Source: JAWLHJ01 sp039587535
GTDB lineage: Bacteria; Gemmatimonadota; Gemmatimonadetes; Longimicrobiales; Gaopeijiaceae
Direction: 5' to 3'
Assembly (NCBI GenBank): GCA_039587535.1
Contig: JBDHIF010000002.1
Span: forward strand, 130,645-194,644
Length of the DNA stretch: 64,000 nucleotides
Below the pieces are notes generated by a model, which saw only the letters and a list, made by a program, of their open reading frames with translations, ran no database searches and had not been told where the DNA came from. Made by a program: the position numbers and the translations under genes. This document shows, one piece after another, positions 9,542-18,020 of this stretch (position 1 is its first letter; each line of letters starts with the position of its first letter).

Positions 9542-11096
9542 GATGTCGGAGACGCCGGATCACGCGACGGACAGTGGAATCCCTGTAGACCCGGTCTATG
9601 GCCCCGCCGAGCAGGGCGACCTCGGCATGCCCGGGTCGTTCCCATACACCCGGGGCGTGTATCCGGACATGTACAGGGGTCGGGTCTGGACCATGCGGCA
9701 GTATGCGGGCTTCGGAACGGCGGAGGAAACCAACGAGCGGTTCCGGTACCTCTTGGAGCAGGGGCAGACGGGGCTCTCGGTGGCCTTCGATCTCCCGACC
9801 CAGATGGGCTACGACTCCGACGCCGCGATGGCGCAAGGGGAGGTGGGCCGCGTTGGCGTGGCGATCGACTCGCTGGAAGACATGCGTCGCCTGTTTCAGG
9901 GCATCCGGCTGGGTGACGTCTCCACCTCCATGACCATCAACGCGACCGCCGGCATCCTACTGGCTTTCTATGTGGCGCTTGGAGACGAGCAAGGCGTGTC
10001 CCGGGACAAGCTCGCCGGCACCATCCAGAACGACGTCCTGAAGGAGTACATCGCACGGGGCACGTACATCTACCCGGTGGATCAAAGCTTGCGGCTGGTG
10101 TCCGACATTATGGCGTTCTGCTCGCGAGAGGTCCCGCGCTGGAATACGATCTCCATCTCCGGGTACCACATTCGTGAGGCGGGGTCCACGGCGCCGCAGG
10201 AGGTCGCCTTCACCTTCGCCAACGGCATCGAGTACGTGGATCGGGCTCTGGCCTCGGGGCTGGACCTGGAGTCGTTTGCGCCGCGGCTCTCATTCTTCTT
10301 CGCCGCGCACAACGACCTGTTCGAAGAAGTGGCGAAGTTCCGGGCAGCACGCCGGTTGTGGGCCACCATCATGCGGGAGCGATTCGGCGGCTCCGACCGC
10401 GCGGCACGGCTCCGCTTCCATACCCAGACTGGTGGATCCACGCTTACGGCCCAGCAGCCGCTCAACAACGTGGTCCGCGTCGCCGTGCAGGCTCTTGCGG
10501 CCACCCTCGGCGGTACCCAATCGCTCCACACGAACGGCTACGACGAGGCGCTTGCACTCCCAACGACCGAGTCGGCAAAGCTGGCGCTGCGCACGCAGCA
10601 GATCCTGGCGTCCGAATCCGGTGTGATCCGTACCGCGGACCCGCTGGGGGGCTCGTACTACGTGGAAGCCCTGACCGACGAGATCGAGGCGCGGGCTCGT
10701 GCCTATCTGGAGCGCATCGAGGAGCTCGGCGGGGCTGCCCGTGCGATCGAGTTCATGCAAGAGGAGATCCACGCGGCGGCCTACGGGTTCCAACAGGATG
10801 TCGAGGCCGGGCGCCGCAAGGTGGTCGGAGTGAACGAGCAGGTTGAGGATGGACGCCCTCCCCGTATCGGGCAGCCTGACTACTCGGCCCTCGAGGATGG
10901 CCAGAAGGCTCGATTGGCGACCTTGCGCGCACGGAGGGACAGTCACGCGGTCCGGGATTCCCTGCGGCGCATTCGCGATGCCGCTGGCACCGACGCGAAT
11001 CTCATGCCCCCCATCATCGAGGCCGTGCGGGCTGAGGTGACCCTGGGTGAGATCAGCGATGTCCTCCGGGAGATCTGGGGCACCTACGACGCATGA
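9534..11096 (+). CDS. Methylmalonyl-CoA mutase, catalytic (N-terminal type) subunit
   Basis: 520 residues, matching the separate catalytic subunit of methylmalonyl-CoA mutases whose B12 domain is a different protein. Visible family motifs include YTRGVYPDMYRGRVWTMRQYAGF, SVAFDLPTQMGYDSD, STSMTINATA, TIQNDVLKEYIARGTYIYP, ISISGYHIREAGS, and RFHTQTGGSTLTAQQP around the substrate pocket. The C-terminal cobalamin-binding DxHxxG domain is absent, and no small B12 subunit gene lies in this window, so the partner must be elsewhere. The enzyme converts (R)-methylmalonyl-CoA to succinyl-CoA and completes the propionyl-CoA route begun by the carboxylase genes upstream. Confidence 0.93.
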   Translation: MTEMSETPDHATDSGIPVDPVYGPAEQGDLGMPGSFPYTRGVYPDMYRGRVWTMRQYAGFGTAEETNERFRYLLEQGQTGLSVAFDLPTQMGYDSDAAMAQGEVGRVGVAIDSLEDMRRLFQGIRLGDVSTSMTINATAGILLAFYVALGDEQGVSRDKLAGTIQNDVLKEYIARGTYIYPVDQSLRLVSDIMAFCSREVPRWNTISISGYHIREAGSTAPQEVAFTFANGIEYVDRALASGLDLESFAPRLSFFFAAHNDLFEEVAKFRAARRLWATIMRERFGGSDRAARLRFHTQTGGSTLTAQQPLNNVVRVAVQALAATLGGTQSLHTNGYDEALALPTTESAKLALRTQQILASESGVIRTADPLGGSYYVEALTDEIEARARAYLERIEELGGAARAIEFMQEEIHAAAYGFQQDVEAGRRKVVGVNEQVEDGRPPRIGQPDYSALEDGQKARLATLRARRDSHAVRDSLRRIRDAAGTDANLMPPIIEAVRAEVTLGEISDVLREIWGTYDA

Positions 11097-11262
11097 GGTC
11101 TCGGTGAAGCGTGCAGGGTACCAGAAGCCGCAGTCGAGATTTCCGCCCGCCGCATCAGACCGTTAACTTTCCAGGCTCTTTGAACTGACGGCGCGCGCCT
11201 TCCCGAGGAGCAGGAGAAGCACGCCGGGTCCATCCGCTCGAACGTTCGTCACCAACACCACG

Positions 11263-11568
11263 ATGCCCACGTACGAGTACCGTTGCCCGACCGGGCACAC
11301 CTTCGAGGTCTTCCAGAAGATGTCGGACGATCCCGTGGCGGAGTGTCCGCAGTGCGGGGCCGATGCCGAACGCCTCATCTCGGGCGGCGCCGGCTTCCTT
11401 TTCAAGGGCGAAGGCTTCTACATCACCGACCACCGCTCTGCGGACTACAAGCAGAAAGTGTCCAAGGAGACGCCATCCGAGGGTGGGGCGGCAGGAGACA
11501 CCTCGGGTTCCAGTGATTCCTCGGGCGGGTCTTCGAAGACCGACGCCAAGCCGGTCTCGGACGAGTGA
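11263..11568 (+). CDS. FmdB-family zinc-ribbon protein
   Basis: 101 residues starting MPTYEYRCPTGHTFEVFQ. The N-terminal 40 residues match the FmdB/regulatory zinc ribbon: the second knuckle is ECPQCGA, while the first is CPTGH, where a His stands in for the usual second Cys of CxxC. After GGAGFLFKGEGFYITD the C-terminal third is a low-complexity Ser/Gly/Lys/Asp tail. The role of these small proteins is not defined. The start of argS overlaps its stop (GTGA). Confidence 0.85.
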   Translation: MPTYEYRCPTGHTFEVFQKMSDDPVAECPQCGADAERLISGGAGFLFKGEGFYITDHRSADYKQKVSKETPSEGGAAGDTSGSSDSSGGSSKTDAKPVSDE

Positions 11569-13265
11569 GCGTGGCCCACGAAGCGATCCGGAGCGCGCTG
11601 GAAGCCGTCATCGCGGAGCTGGGCGCTGAGCCTGGGGAGATCCAGCTGGAACGCCCACGGGATCCCGATCACGGGGACATCGCCAGCAACGTCGCGATGA
11701 CGCTGGCCGGTAGCCTGAAGAGATCCCCGAGGCAAATCGCCGACGAGATCGCGGCGCGACTGGACCTCGAAGCGGCCTGTGTGGAGACCGTCGACGTCGC
11801 CGGACCGGGCTTCCTCAATTTCCGGCTTTCTTCAGATACGGTGGCGTCGGTCGTGGATGAGATCCTCAGCGCCGACGAGACCTACGGCCGGAGCGCTGCT
11901 GGCCAGGGCGAGCCTGTGATGGTCGAGTTCGTATCTGCCAACCCGACGGGTCCCCTACACCTCGGGCACGGCCGCCAGGCAGCCCTTGGGGACGGCATCG
12001 CCGCGCTCCTAGAGTGGACGGGTCACGAGGTGCACCGGGAGTTCTACTACAACGATAGCGGCCGCCAGATGGAGCTGCTGGCTTTGAGCGTCCGCGCTCG
12101 CTACCGGGAGCTTCTAGGCAAGGAGGAGGTCGTACCGGACGGGGGATACCAGGGCGCCTACATCCAGGATCTGGCGAAGGCGCTCCGTGAAGAGGTGGGT
12201 GACCGGTACCTGAACGACGCGTCGGAAGAAGCGCTCGACGCCATCCGCCATTTCGCGGTGGCCGTGCTCAGGGACGAGCAGGACCGTGACCTCCACGACT
12301 TCCGGGTCCACTTCGATACCTACTTCCTCGAGTCTTCGCTTTACGACCGGGGACTCGTGGACGGGACCGTCGAGCGCCTCCGGGCGACCGGCCTGGTCTA
12401 TGAGCACGAGGGGGCGACGTGGCTAAGAACTACGGACTTCGGTGACCAGAAGGACCGGGTGATGATCCGTGGCAACGGCATGCCGACGTACTTCCTTCCG
12501 GACGTTGCCTACCACATGAACAAGTGGGAACGCGGCTTCCATAGGGTGATCAACGTGCAGGGCGCGGACCACCACGGCACGGTAGCTCGCGTCCAGGCCG
12601 GACTCCAGGCTCAGGGACTTCCGGCTGGATATCCGGAGTACGTCCTCCATCAAATGGTTCGGGTGGAGCGGGACGGGCAGGAGGTGAAGTTCTCCAAGAG
12701 GGCCGGTTCCTACACCACGCTTCGAGAGCTCTTCGAAGAGGTCGGCGTAGACGTGACGCGGTACTTCTTCCAGATGCGGAAGCCCGATGCACATCTGCTC
12801 TTCGATCTGGACGTCGCTCTCGACCAGTCCGACAAGAATCCGGTCTACAAGATCCAGTACGCGCACGCCCGGATGTGCTCGATCTTCGCCAAGGCCGGAG
12901 TCGACATGGGCGAGGTGGGTACCGAGGGCGCGGACCTGTCCCTGCTCATCGCCGATGGGGAGCGGGAGCTTCTGAAGAGCCTCGGGGAGTTCCCGGGGGC
13001 TCTGACGCGCGCGGCCGCACACACGGCGCCCCACGTTCTGTGCGACTACCTGGAACAGACCGCCGGAGCGGCGAACTCGTGGTATCACGCCGGGAATCCG
13101 ACACGGAACCCCGACCTGGCCGTGCTGGTGGACGATCCTGCACTGCGTGGCGCGCGCCTCGCGCTCGCCCGAGCGGTGCGTATCGTGCTCCGCAACGGTC
13201 TGAAAGTCCTGGGCATCGATGCTCCGACTCGCATGGTTCGTGACGACTCGGATGCCGCGGGTTGA
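11565..13265 (+). CDS. argS: Arginyl-tRNA synthetase
   Basis: 566 residues, the normal length for class Ia ArgRS. The N-terminal Add-1 domain covers residues ~1-110. The HIGH-type signature is in NPTGPLHLGHGRQAALGDGI. The KMSKS region is the variant VKFSKRAGSYTTLRELFEEV, as in many ArgRS that lack a canonical KMSKS. The DALR anticodon-binding domain starts near residue 440 (VYKIQYAHARMCSIFAK). The enzyme charges tRNA-Arg in the cytoplasm. The GTG start overlaps the preceding stop; a second in-frame GTG lies two codons later. Confidence 0.97.
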   Translation: MSVAHEAIRSALEAVIAELGAEPGEIQLERPRDPDHGDIASNVAMTLAGSLKRSPRQIADEIAARLDLEAACVETVDVAGPGFLNFRLSSDTVASVVDEILSADETYGRSAAGQGEPVMVEFVSANPTGPLHLGHGRQAALGDGIAALLEWTGHEVHREFYYNDSGRQMELLALSVRARYRELLGKEEVVPDGGYQGAYIQDLAKALREEVGDRYLNDASEEALDAIRHFAVAVLRDEQDRDLHDFRVHFDTYFLESSLYDRGLVDGTVERLRATGLVYEHEGATWLRTTDFGDQKDRVMIRGNGMPTYFLPDVAYHMNKWERGFHRVINVQGADHHGTVARVQAGLQAQGLPAGYPEYVLHQMVRVERDGQEVKFSKRAGSYTTLRELFEEVGVDVTRYFFQMRKPDAHLLFDLDVALDQSDKNPVYKIQYAHARMCSIFAKAGVDMGEVGTEGADLSLLIADGERELLKSLGEFPGALTRAAAHTAPHVLCDYLEQTAGAANSWYHAGNPTRNPDLAVLVDDPALRGARLALARAVRIVLRNGLKVLGIDAPTRMVRDDSDAAG

Positions 13266-13345
13266 AGTAGAGATCTGCCTCGATCCGGCGGCGACGGACG
13301 GTGTGGGTCGCGTTCTTACAGAACTGAAAAGGCTGTCAGCTGTTT

Positions 13346-14266
13346 ATGTCCATTCTCTGTGTAGGTAGCGTAGCGCTCGACTCGGTCGAGACGCCTTTCG
13401 GGAAGGCCGATCGCGTGGTCGGTGGGTCCGCGGTGTACTTCACGGCTGCTGCGGCGCTGTTCAACCCGGTCCAGGTGGTGGGCGTCGTGGGAGACGACTA
13501 CCCGATCGGTGAGCTCGACTTCCTGGAGCACCGGGGCGCCGACCTGTCGGGCATCCAGAAGGTGGACGGGGAGAGCTTCTTCTGGGCCGGCCGCTACCAC
13601 TTCGACCTCAATTCGCGGGATACCCTGGAGACCAAGCTCGGCGTGTTCGCCGATTTCGAGCCGCAGATTCCGGACGGTTTTCGGGCGTCCAGATTCGTGT
13701 TCCTCGGAAACATCGACCCGGCGCTACAACATGATGTCCTGGACCAAGTGAGCGCTCCCGAGGTCGTGGCGTGCGACACCATGAACTTCTGGATCGATGG
13801 AGCTCGGGATCGACTTCTATCCCTTCTCGACCGGGTGCGCATCCTGATCGTCAACGATGAGGAAGTCCGTCAGCTGGCCGACGAGCCCAACATCCTCAAG
13901 GCTGCAAGGTGGGTCCAGGAGCGAGGGCCCGAGGTCGTGGTCGTCAAGAAGGGTGAGCACGGAGCTATCCTTTTCGCTCGAGACTGGCTGTTCTTCGTGC
14001 CCGGGTATCCGTTGGAGGATGTCTTCGATCCCACCGGTGCGGGCGACGCGTTCGCTGGAGGGTTCATCGGCTACCTCGCCGGTGCCGGCAGCATGGAGCC
14101 TCACGATCTGCGCTTGGCCATGGTCCACGGTTCCGCTCTGGGGTCCTTCGCCGTAGAGCGATTCTCCGTGAGCCGCTTACGGGAGCTGACCATGGACGAC
14201 GTTCGTCGACGTGTCGCGGAGTTCCGGGCCCTGACGGCTTTCGAGACCCGAGTGGAGGCTGTCTGA
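13346..14266 (+). CDS. PfkB-family (ribokinase-like) kinase
   Basis: 306 residues. The fold markers are the N-terminal ILCVGSVALDSVETPFG, the Gly-rich VVGGSAVYFTAAAA, NDEEVRQLAD in the middle, and the C-terminal anion-hole and catalytic-base motif DPTGAGDAFAGGFIGYLAG. The family phosphorylates sugars or nucleosides; the short form with VGDDYPIGELDFLEHRGAD is common among uncharacterised adenosine- or sugar-kinase-like members. The substrate is not predictable here. purM begins one base after its stop, so the two may be co-translated, which makes a nucleoside or purine-related substrate possible but unproven. Confidence 0.85.
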   Translation: MSILCVGSVALDSVETPFGKADRVVGGSAVYFTAAAALFNPVQVVGVVGDDYPIGELDFLEHRGADLSGIQKVDGESFFWAGRYHFDLNSRDTLETKLGVFADFEPQIPDGFRASRFVFLGNIDPALQHDVLDQVSAPEVVACDTMNFWIDGARDRLLSLLDRVRILIVNDEEVRQLADEPNILKAARWVQERGPEVVVVKKGEHGAILFARDWLFFVPGYPLEDVFDPTGAGDAFAGGFIGYLAGAGSMEPHDLRLAMVHGSALGSFAVERFSVSRLRELTMDDVRRRVAEFRALTAFETRVEAV

Positions 14267-14267
14267 C

Positions 14268-15296
14268 ATGAGCGAGGGATTGAGTTACAGCGATGCCGGG
14301 GTGGATCTCGACGCGGCCGAGCGCACGAAGGACCGCCTGAAGGAGTTGGTGGCGTCTACACGGGATAGGTTCACCTTGTCCGAGCTGGGCGCCTTCGGCG
14401 GACTGTACCGGGTGCCGGACGATGTCCCGCAGCCGGTGTTGGTCTCCAGCGCCGATGGGGTAGGCACCAAGCTCAAAGTCGCTTTCCTTGCCGGGCGGCA
14501 CGACACGGTTGGGCAGTGCCTCGTGAACCACTGCGTCAACGATATCCTTGTCCAGGGCGCGCGTCCGCTCTTCTTCCTGGACTATCTGGCGACCGGTCAG
14601 ATGGACGAGACGGTCGTGCACGATGTCGTCCACGGTGTGGCCACAGCCTGCAAGGAGAACCATTGCGCGCTGCTCGGAGGCGAGACGGCCCAGATGCCGG
14701 ACTTCTATGCCGCGGACGAGTACGACCTCGCGGGGTTCATCGTCGGTGTGGTGGAGCAGGGGCGGATCCTGGAGGGCAAGCGCATCGCCGAGGGAGACCT
14801 CTTGGTCGGTATCGATGCCTCCGGGCTCCACACCAACGGGTACACGCTGGCTCGGAAGATCGTCTTCGAGGTGATGGGCCTGAGCGTCGATGACGAGCTG
14901 CCCGGGACGGGACGGTCCGTCGCCGACGAGCTTCTTGCGGTGCACCGGAGCTACCTCCCGCTTCTATGGCCCCTGATCGAGGAGGATAAGATCGAGGGCT
15001 TGGCGCACATCACGGGCGGCGGCATCCCCGGAAATCTTCCCAGAGTACTCCCCGAGGGTCTCGGGGCGGATGTGGACCGCGCATCTTGGGATGTGCCCGC
15101 GGTGTTCCGTACTCTGCAGGATGCAGGCGGGGTGACCCGGGACGAGATGGATCGCGTCTTCAACATGGGCATCGGCATGATCGCCGTGGTCCGGGAGCGC
15201 GAGGCTGGGGCGGTGGTCAATGCCGCCCAAGATGCGGGCATGGGAGCCCGGGTCATCGGACGGGTGACAGTGGGTGACGGTGTACGCTACACGTGA
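14268..15296 (+). CDS. purM: Phosphoribosylformylglycinamidine cyclo-ligase (AIR synthetase)
   Basis: 342 residues, typical of PurM. Motifs include SYSDAGVDLDAAERTKDRLK at the N-terminus, SSADGVGTKLKVAF, the loop QCLVNHCVNDILVQGARPLFFLDY, ALLGGETAQMPDFY, IDASGLHTNGYTLARKI, and HITGGGIPGNLPRVLPEG. It uses ATP to close FGAM to AIR in de novo purine synthesis. No other pur gene is in the window. Its stop overlaps the GTG of the following outer-membrane protein gene. Confidence 0.97.
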   Translation: MSEGLSYSDAGVDLDAAERTKDRLKELVASTRDRFTLSELGAFGGLYRVPDDVPQPVLVSSADGVGTKLKVAFLAGRHDTVGQCLVNHCVNDILVQGARPLFFLDYLATGQMDETVVHDVVHGVATACKENHCALLGGETAQMPDFYAADEYDLAGFIVGVVEQGRILEGKRIAEGDLLVGIDASGLHTNGYTLARKIVFEVMGLSVDDELPGTGRSVADELLAVHRSYLPLLWPLIEEDKIEGLAHITGGGIPGNLPRVLPEGLGADVDRASWDVPAVFRTLQDAGGVTRDEMDRVFNMGIGMIAVVREREAGAVVNAAQDAGMGARVIGRVTVGDGVRYT

Positions 15297-16282
15297 CGCA
15301 CCCCGTGGGTAGCAGGGGATCGTGGCCGGCGCACATCGGCCGGATGCTCCTGATCAGCCTGATCGCGGGCCCGGCACTTCTGGATGCACAGGCTCCGGGG
15401 GATCTGACTGCCGTGTGCGTGGCGGCCGGGGCAGACCTCGAGGCGTGCGCGACAGGCGAGGTCGCTGCCCGCGCGCTTGCCGGTCAGATGGGGCTCCTTT
15501 CGGGCTGGGGCTCGGAAGTCGCGGGCTCGGCCTCCACGCTGGGACGAAAGATCGGGAACACTCCGCGCCTTTCCTTCTCGTTGCGTGCGGGAGGGATGTC
15601 CATGGGCCTCCCGGATCTTTTCGACGAGGGTACCGGCCCGGCACCGGAAGCATCGTTTCTGGTGCCGGCGCTGCAGGGTGGCTTGGCCTTCGGAGTACTG
15701 GACGGCTTTTCGCCCATGAGTACCGTTGGCGGCGTGCTGTCGCTGGACCTCTTCGGGTCGCTGGCCGTGGTGATGCCCCCCGCGTCCGAGGGCTTCGATG
15801 GCAGCACGACGGGGGGCTCCGTCGGGGTCCGCCTGGGCCTTATCCGCGAGTCGTTCACGCTTCCGGGCGTGAGCGTCTCGCTTTCCCGCAGGTTCGTCGG
15901 AGTCGTCGGCGTGGGGAACACGGAGATCGGTGATCGAACCGCCGTGGACGTGGAGCCTTCCGTCACCTCACTTCGGGTCACCCTGGGCAAGGACCTCTTC
16001 GGCCTGGGCGTGTTGGCTGGCTGGGGGCGGGACGAGATCGATTCCGACGCCGTGCTCGCGGTGGCTGACAGCGGGGGCGACGTGGCCACGGTGTCCGGAC
16101 GGACGCATGCGGCTCGAAACCTATTATTTGGCGGCCTGGCCATGAGCTTCCTTCTGCTGCAGCTCTCCCTCGAGGGGGGGTGGGCGGGGGGGGTTGCGGA
16201 CGTCCCCGCGGGCCTGGTGGGGCGCTTCGACCCCGCGCACGGGTCGCCGTTTGGAGCCCTCTCAGCACGGTTCACTCCCTGA
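15293..16282 (+). CDS. Predicted outer-membrane beta-barrel protein, unknown function
   Basis: 329 residues. A signal peptide is clear: basic n-region, core MLLISLIAGPALL, probable cleavage at LDAQA. The mature part has a Cys pair (AVCVAAGADLEACATG), then alternating short hydrophobic strands with Gly turns (LSFSLRAGGMSMGLP, GGSVGVRLGLI, VSVSLSRRFVGVVGVG). It ends in a C-terminal Phe-containing strand (SPFGALSARFTP), as expected of an outer-membrane barrel. I do not recognise the family. It overlaps both purM and ribD by a few bases, so it is embedded in a metabolic operon. Confidence 0.7.
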   Translation: MTHPVGSRGSWPAHIGRMLLISLIAGPALLDAQAPGDLTAVCVAAGADLEACATGEVAARALAGQMGLLSGWGSEVAGSASTLGRKIGNTPRLSFSLRAGGMSMGLPDLFDEGTGPAPEASFLVPALQGGLAFGVLDGFSPMSTVGGVLSLDLFGSLAVVMPPASEGFDGSTTGGSVGVRLGLIRESFTLPGVSVSLSRRFVGVVGVGNTEIGDRTAVDVEPSVTSLRVTLGKDLFGLGVLAGWGRDEIDSDAVLAVADSGGDVATVSGRTHAARNLLFGGLAMSFLLLQLSLEGGWAGGVADVPAGLVGRFDPAHGSPFGALSARFTP

Positions 16283-17406
16283 TGTCCACCGCGGGCGCCC
16301 GGTTGTCGACGGAAGACGTCGCCTACCTCCAGAGGGCCGAGGAGCTGGCGGCCAGAGGCTGGGGGTACGTGCAGCCAAATCCCATGGTCGGCTGTGTGCT
16401 CGTACGCGACGGAGAGGTGGTCGGGGAAGGCTTCCACGAACGTTTCGGTGGCCCCCACGCCGAGATCGTCGCGCTGGAGTCTGCCCTGGGTCGTGCGAAC
16501 GGGTCGACGGCGTACGTCACCCTCGAACCCTGCAACCACCACGGGAAGACCCCTCCATGCTCGGAGGCACTCATCGACGCCGGAGTTCGCCGCGTCGTGT
16601 TCGCGGCCAGTGATCCGGGAGCGAGATCGAGCGGTGGGGGAGGCCGACTCCGAGCCGCCGGAGTCGACGTGGTTGGACCCGCGCTACCAAGGGTCGAAGG
16701 GGAAGCCATCAGCCCCGCCTTCTTCCATACGACACGTCATGGCACGCCATACGTGGCGTTGAAGCTGGCCATGAGCCTCGACGCGAGGATTGCGGCCGGC
16801 CCCGGCCGGCGGACCCACATCACGGGACCGGAGGCGGAGCGAGAGGTCCATCGCCTGCGTTCCGGATACGATGCGGTGATGGTGGGGGCCGGGACGATTC
16901 GGGCCGACGACCCTCGGCTCACCGTGAGAGAGGTGCCTCTAGGCGACCGGCCGCTGCGCCGCGTGATCCTTGATTCAGCCGCGGGAACCCCTTCCGACGC
17001 CGCGCTCTTCAGCGTCGAGGCCGCCAATGCCCCCGTGCACGTGTTCACCAGGGAGGCCGTGTCCGAGGCGGCCATCGAGCGACTCGAAGCCGCGGGCGCC
17101 CACGTGCATCCGGTCCGGGAGGGACCGAGTGGTCTGGACCTGGGCCACGTCTTCGGGGTGCTTTGGGAGATAGGGGTGCGGTCCGTGTTCTGTGAGGGGG
17201 GGCGGAGGGTCGCGGCGAGCCTCCTGTCAGAAGGACGCACACAGAGGCTGCATCTGCTCGTGGCGCCGCGGACACTGGGTGCCGAGGGCTTCCCTGCGTT
17301 TGCGGACGACGCGCAGGGCTTAGACTGGAGCGATTTCGAGCCATCCGACCCTCCCAAGCTGCTCGGCCGCGACGCGTTGCTCACGTGGGATCGGAGGGAG
17401 TCCTGA
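16282..17406 (+). CDS. ribD: Bifunctional riboflavin biosynthesis deaminase/reductase
   Basis: About 374 residues from ATG 16282, which overlaps the upstream stop (TGATG). The open frame extends further 5' but would overlap the barrel gene. The N-terminal deaminase has the zinc motifs PHAEIVAL and PCNHHGKTPPCSEALI, after NPMVGCVLVRDGEVVGEG. The C-terminal reductase starts near residue 150 (VALKLAMSLDARIAAGPGR) and carries the NADPH-site pattern DAVMVGAGTIRADDPRLTVR and VFCEGGRRVAASLL. It performs the second and third steps from GTP toward riboflavin. It is the first gene of ribD-ribE-ribBA-ribH-nusB. Confidence 0.95.
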   Translation: MSTAGARLSTEDVAYLQRAEELAARGWGYVQPNPMVGCVLVRDGEVVGEGFHERFGGPHAEIVALESALGRANGSTAYVTLEPCNHHGKTPPCSEALIDAGVRRVVFAASDPGARSSGGGGRLRAAGVDVVGPALPRVEGEAISPAFFHTTRHGTPYVALKLAMSLDARIAAGPGRRTHITGPEAEREVHRLRSGYDAVMVGAGTIRADDPRLTVREVPLGDRPLRRVILDSAAGTPSDAALFSVEAANAPVHVFTREAVSEAAIERLEAAGAHVHPVREGPSGLDLGHVFGVLWEIGVRSVFCEGGRRVAASLLSEGRTQRLHLLVAPRTLGAEGFPAFADDAQGLDWSDFEPSDPPKLLGRDALLTWDRRES

Positions 17407-18020
17407 TGTTCACGGGAATCGTGGAGCGCACGGGGACTATCGCACGCGTTCAAGAGCAGGCCACGGTACGCCGGGTTCGCGTCGAGTGTGGCACAGACTT
17501 CGCCTCCGAGCTCGGGCTCGGGGACTCGGTGGCGGTGGACGGGGCGTGCTTCACCGTAGTGGGCGTCGATGGGCCGTGCTTCGACGTGGACATCATCGGT
17601 ACGAGCCTGGCCAGGACTGTCGCGGCGGGATACGAGGCGGGGCGGACCGTCAACCTCGAGCGAGCGCTGCGCGTGGGTGGTCGCCTGGACGGCCATCTCG
17701 TTCAGGGACATGTAGATGGCACTGGCTATTTAAACGAGATTAGAGAGGATGGCGAGTTCTGGCGCATGGAGACGCGGCTCCCGGAGGACGTGGCTGACCA
17801 GACCGTGGAGCGGGGGTCCATCACCCTCAACGGCGTCAGCCTCACTGTGGCGGAAATGCCAGAGCCGGAGGTGTGCGTCATCGGCTTGGTCCCGTTCACG
17901 TACGAGCACACGAACCTGGGCCTTCTGCGCCCGGGGGATCCCGTGAATGTCGAAGGGGACCTGATCGGAAAATACGTGGGTAAGATCCTCGCCCAACGCG
18001 CCCGGGAAGACCAAGCATGA
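17406..18020 (+). CDS. ribE: Riboflavin synthase alpha chain
   Basis: About 204 residues from ATG 17406, overlapping the ribD stop (TGATG). Two lumazine-binding barrel repeats are visible. The first begins MFTGIVERTGTI and contains the substrate-site segment SVAVDGACFTVV. The second includes HLVQGHVDGTGYL and SITLNGVSLTVAEM. The enzyme dismutates two 6,7-dimethyl-8-ribityllumazine molecules into riboflavin. The length and the internal duplication are normal. Confidence 0.95.
   Translation: MFTGIVERTGTIARVQEQATVRRVRVECGTDFASELGLGDSVAVDGACFTVVGVDGPCFDVDIIGTSLARTVAAGYEAGRTVNLERALRVGGRLDGHLVQGHVDGTGYLNEIREDGEFWRMETRLPEDVADQTVERGSITLNGVSLTVAEMPEPEVCVIGLVPFTYEHTNLGLLRPGDPVNVEGDLIGKYVGKILAQRAREDQA

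Noticed and set aside
15250..16290. FMN riboswitch before ribD
   Set aside because: ribD overlaps the upstream gene, leaving no leader, and no RFN-like sequence was seen.
16600..16700. Possible frameshift in the ribD deaminase domain
   Set aside because: The segment DPGARSSGGGGRLRAAGVDVV still aligns in outline with the normal RibD loop, and the frame continues intact, so sequence variation is sufficient.
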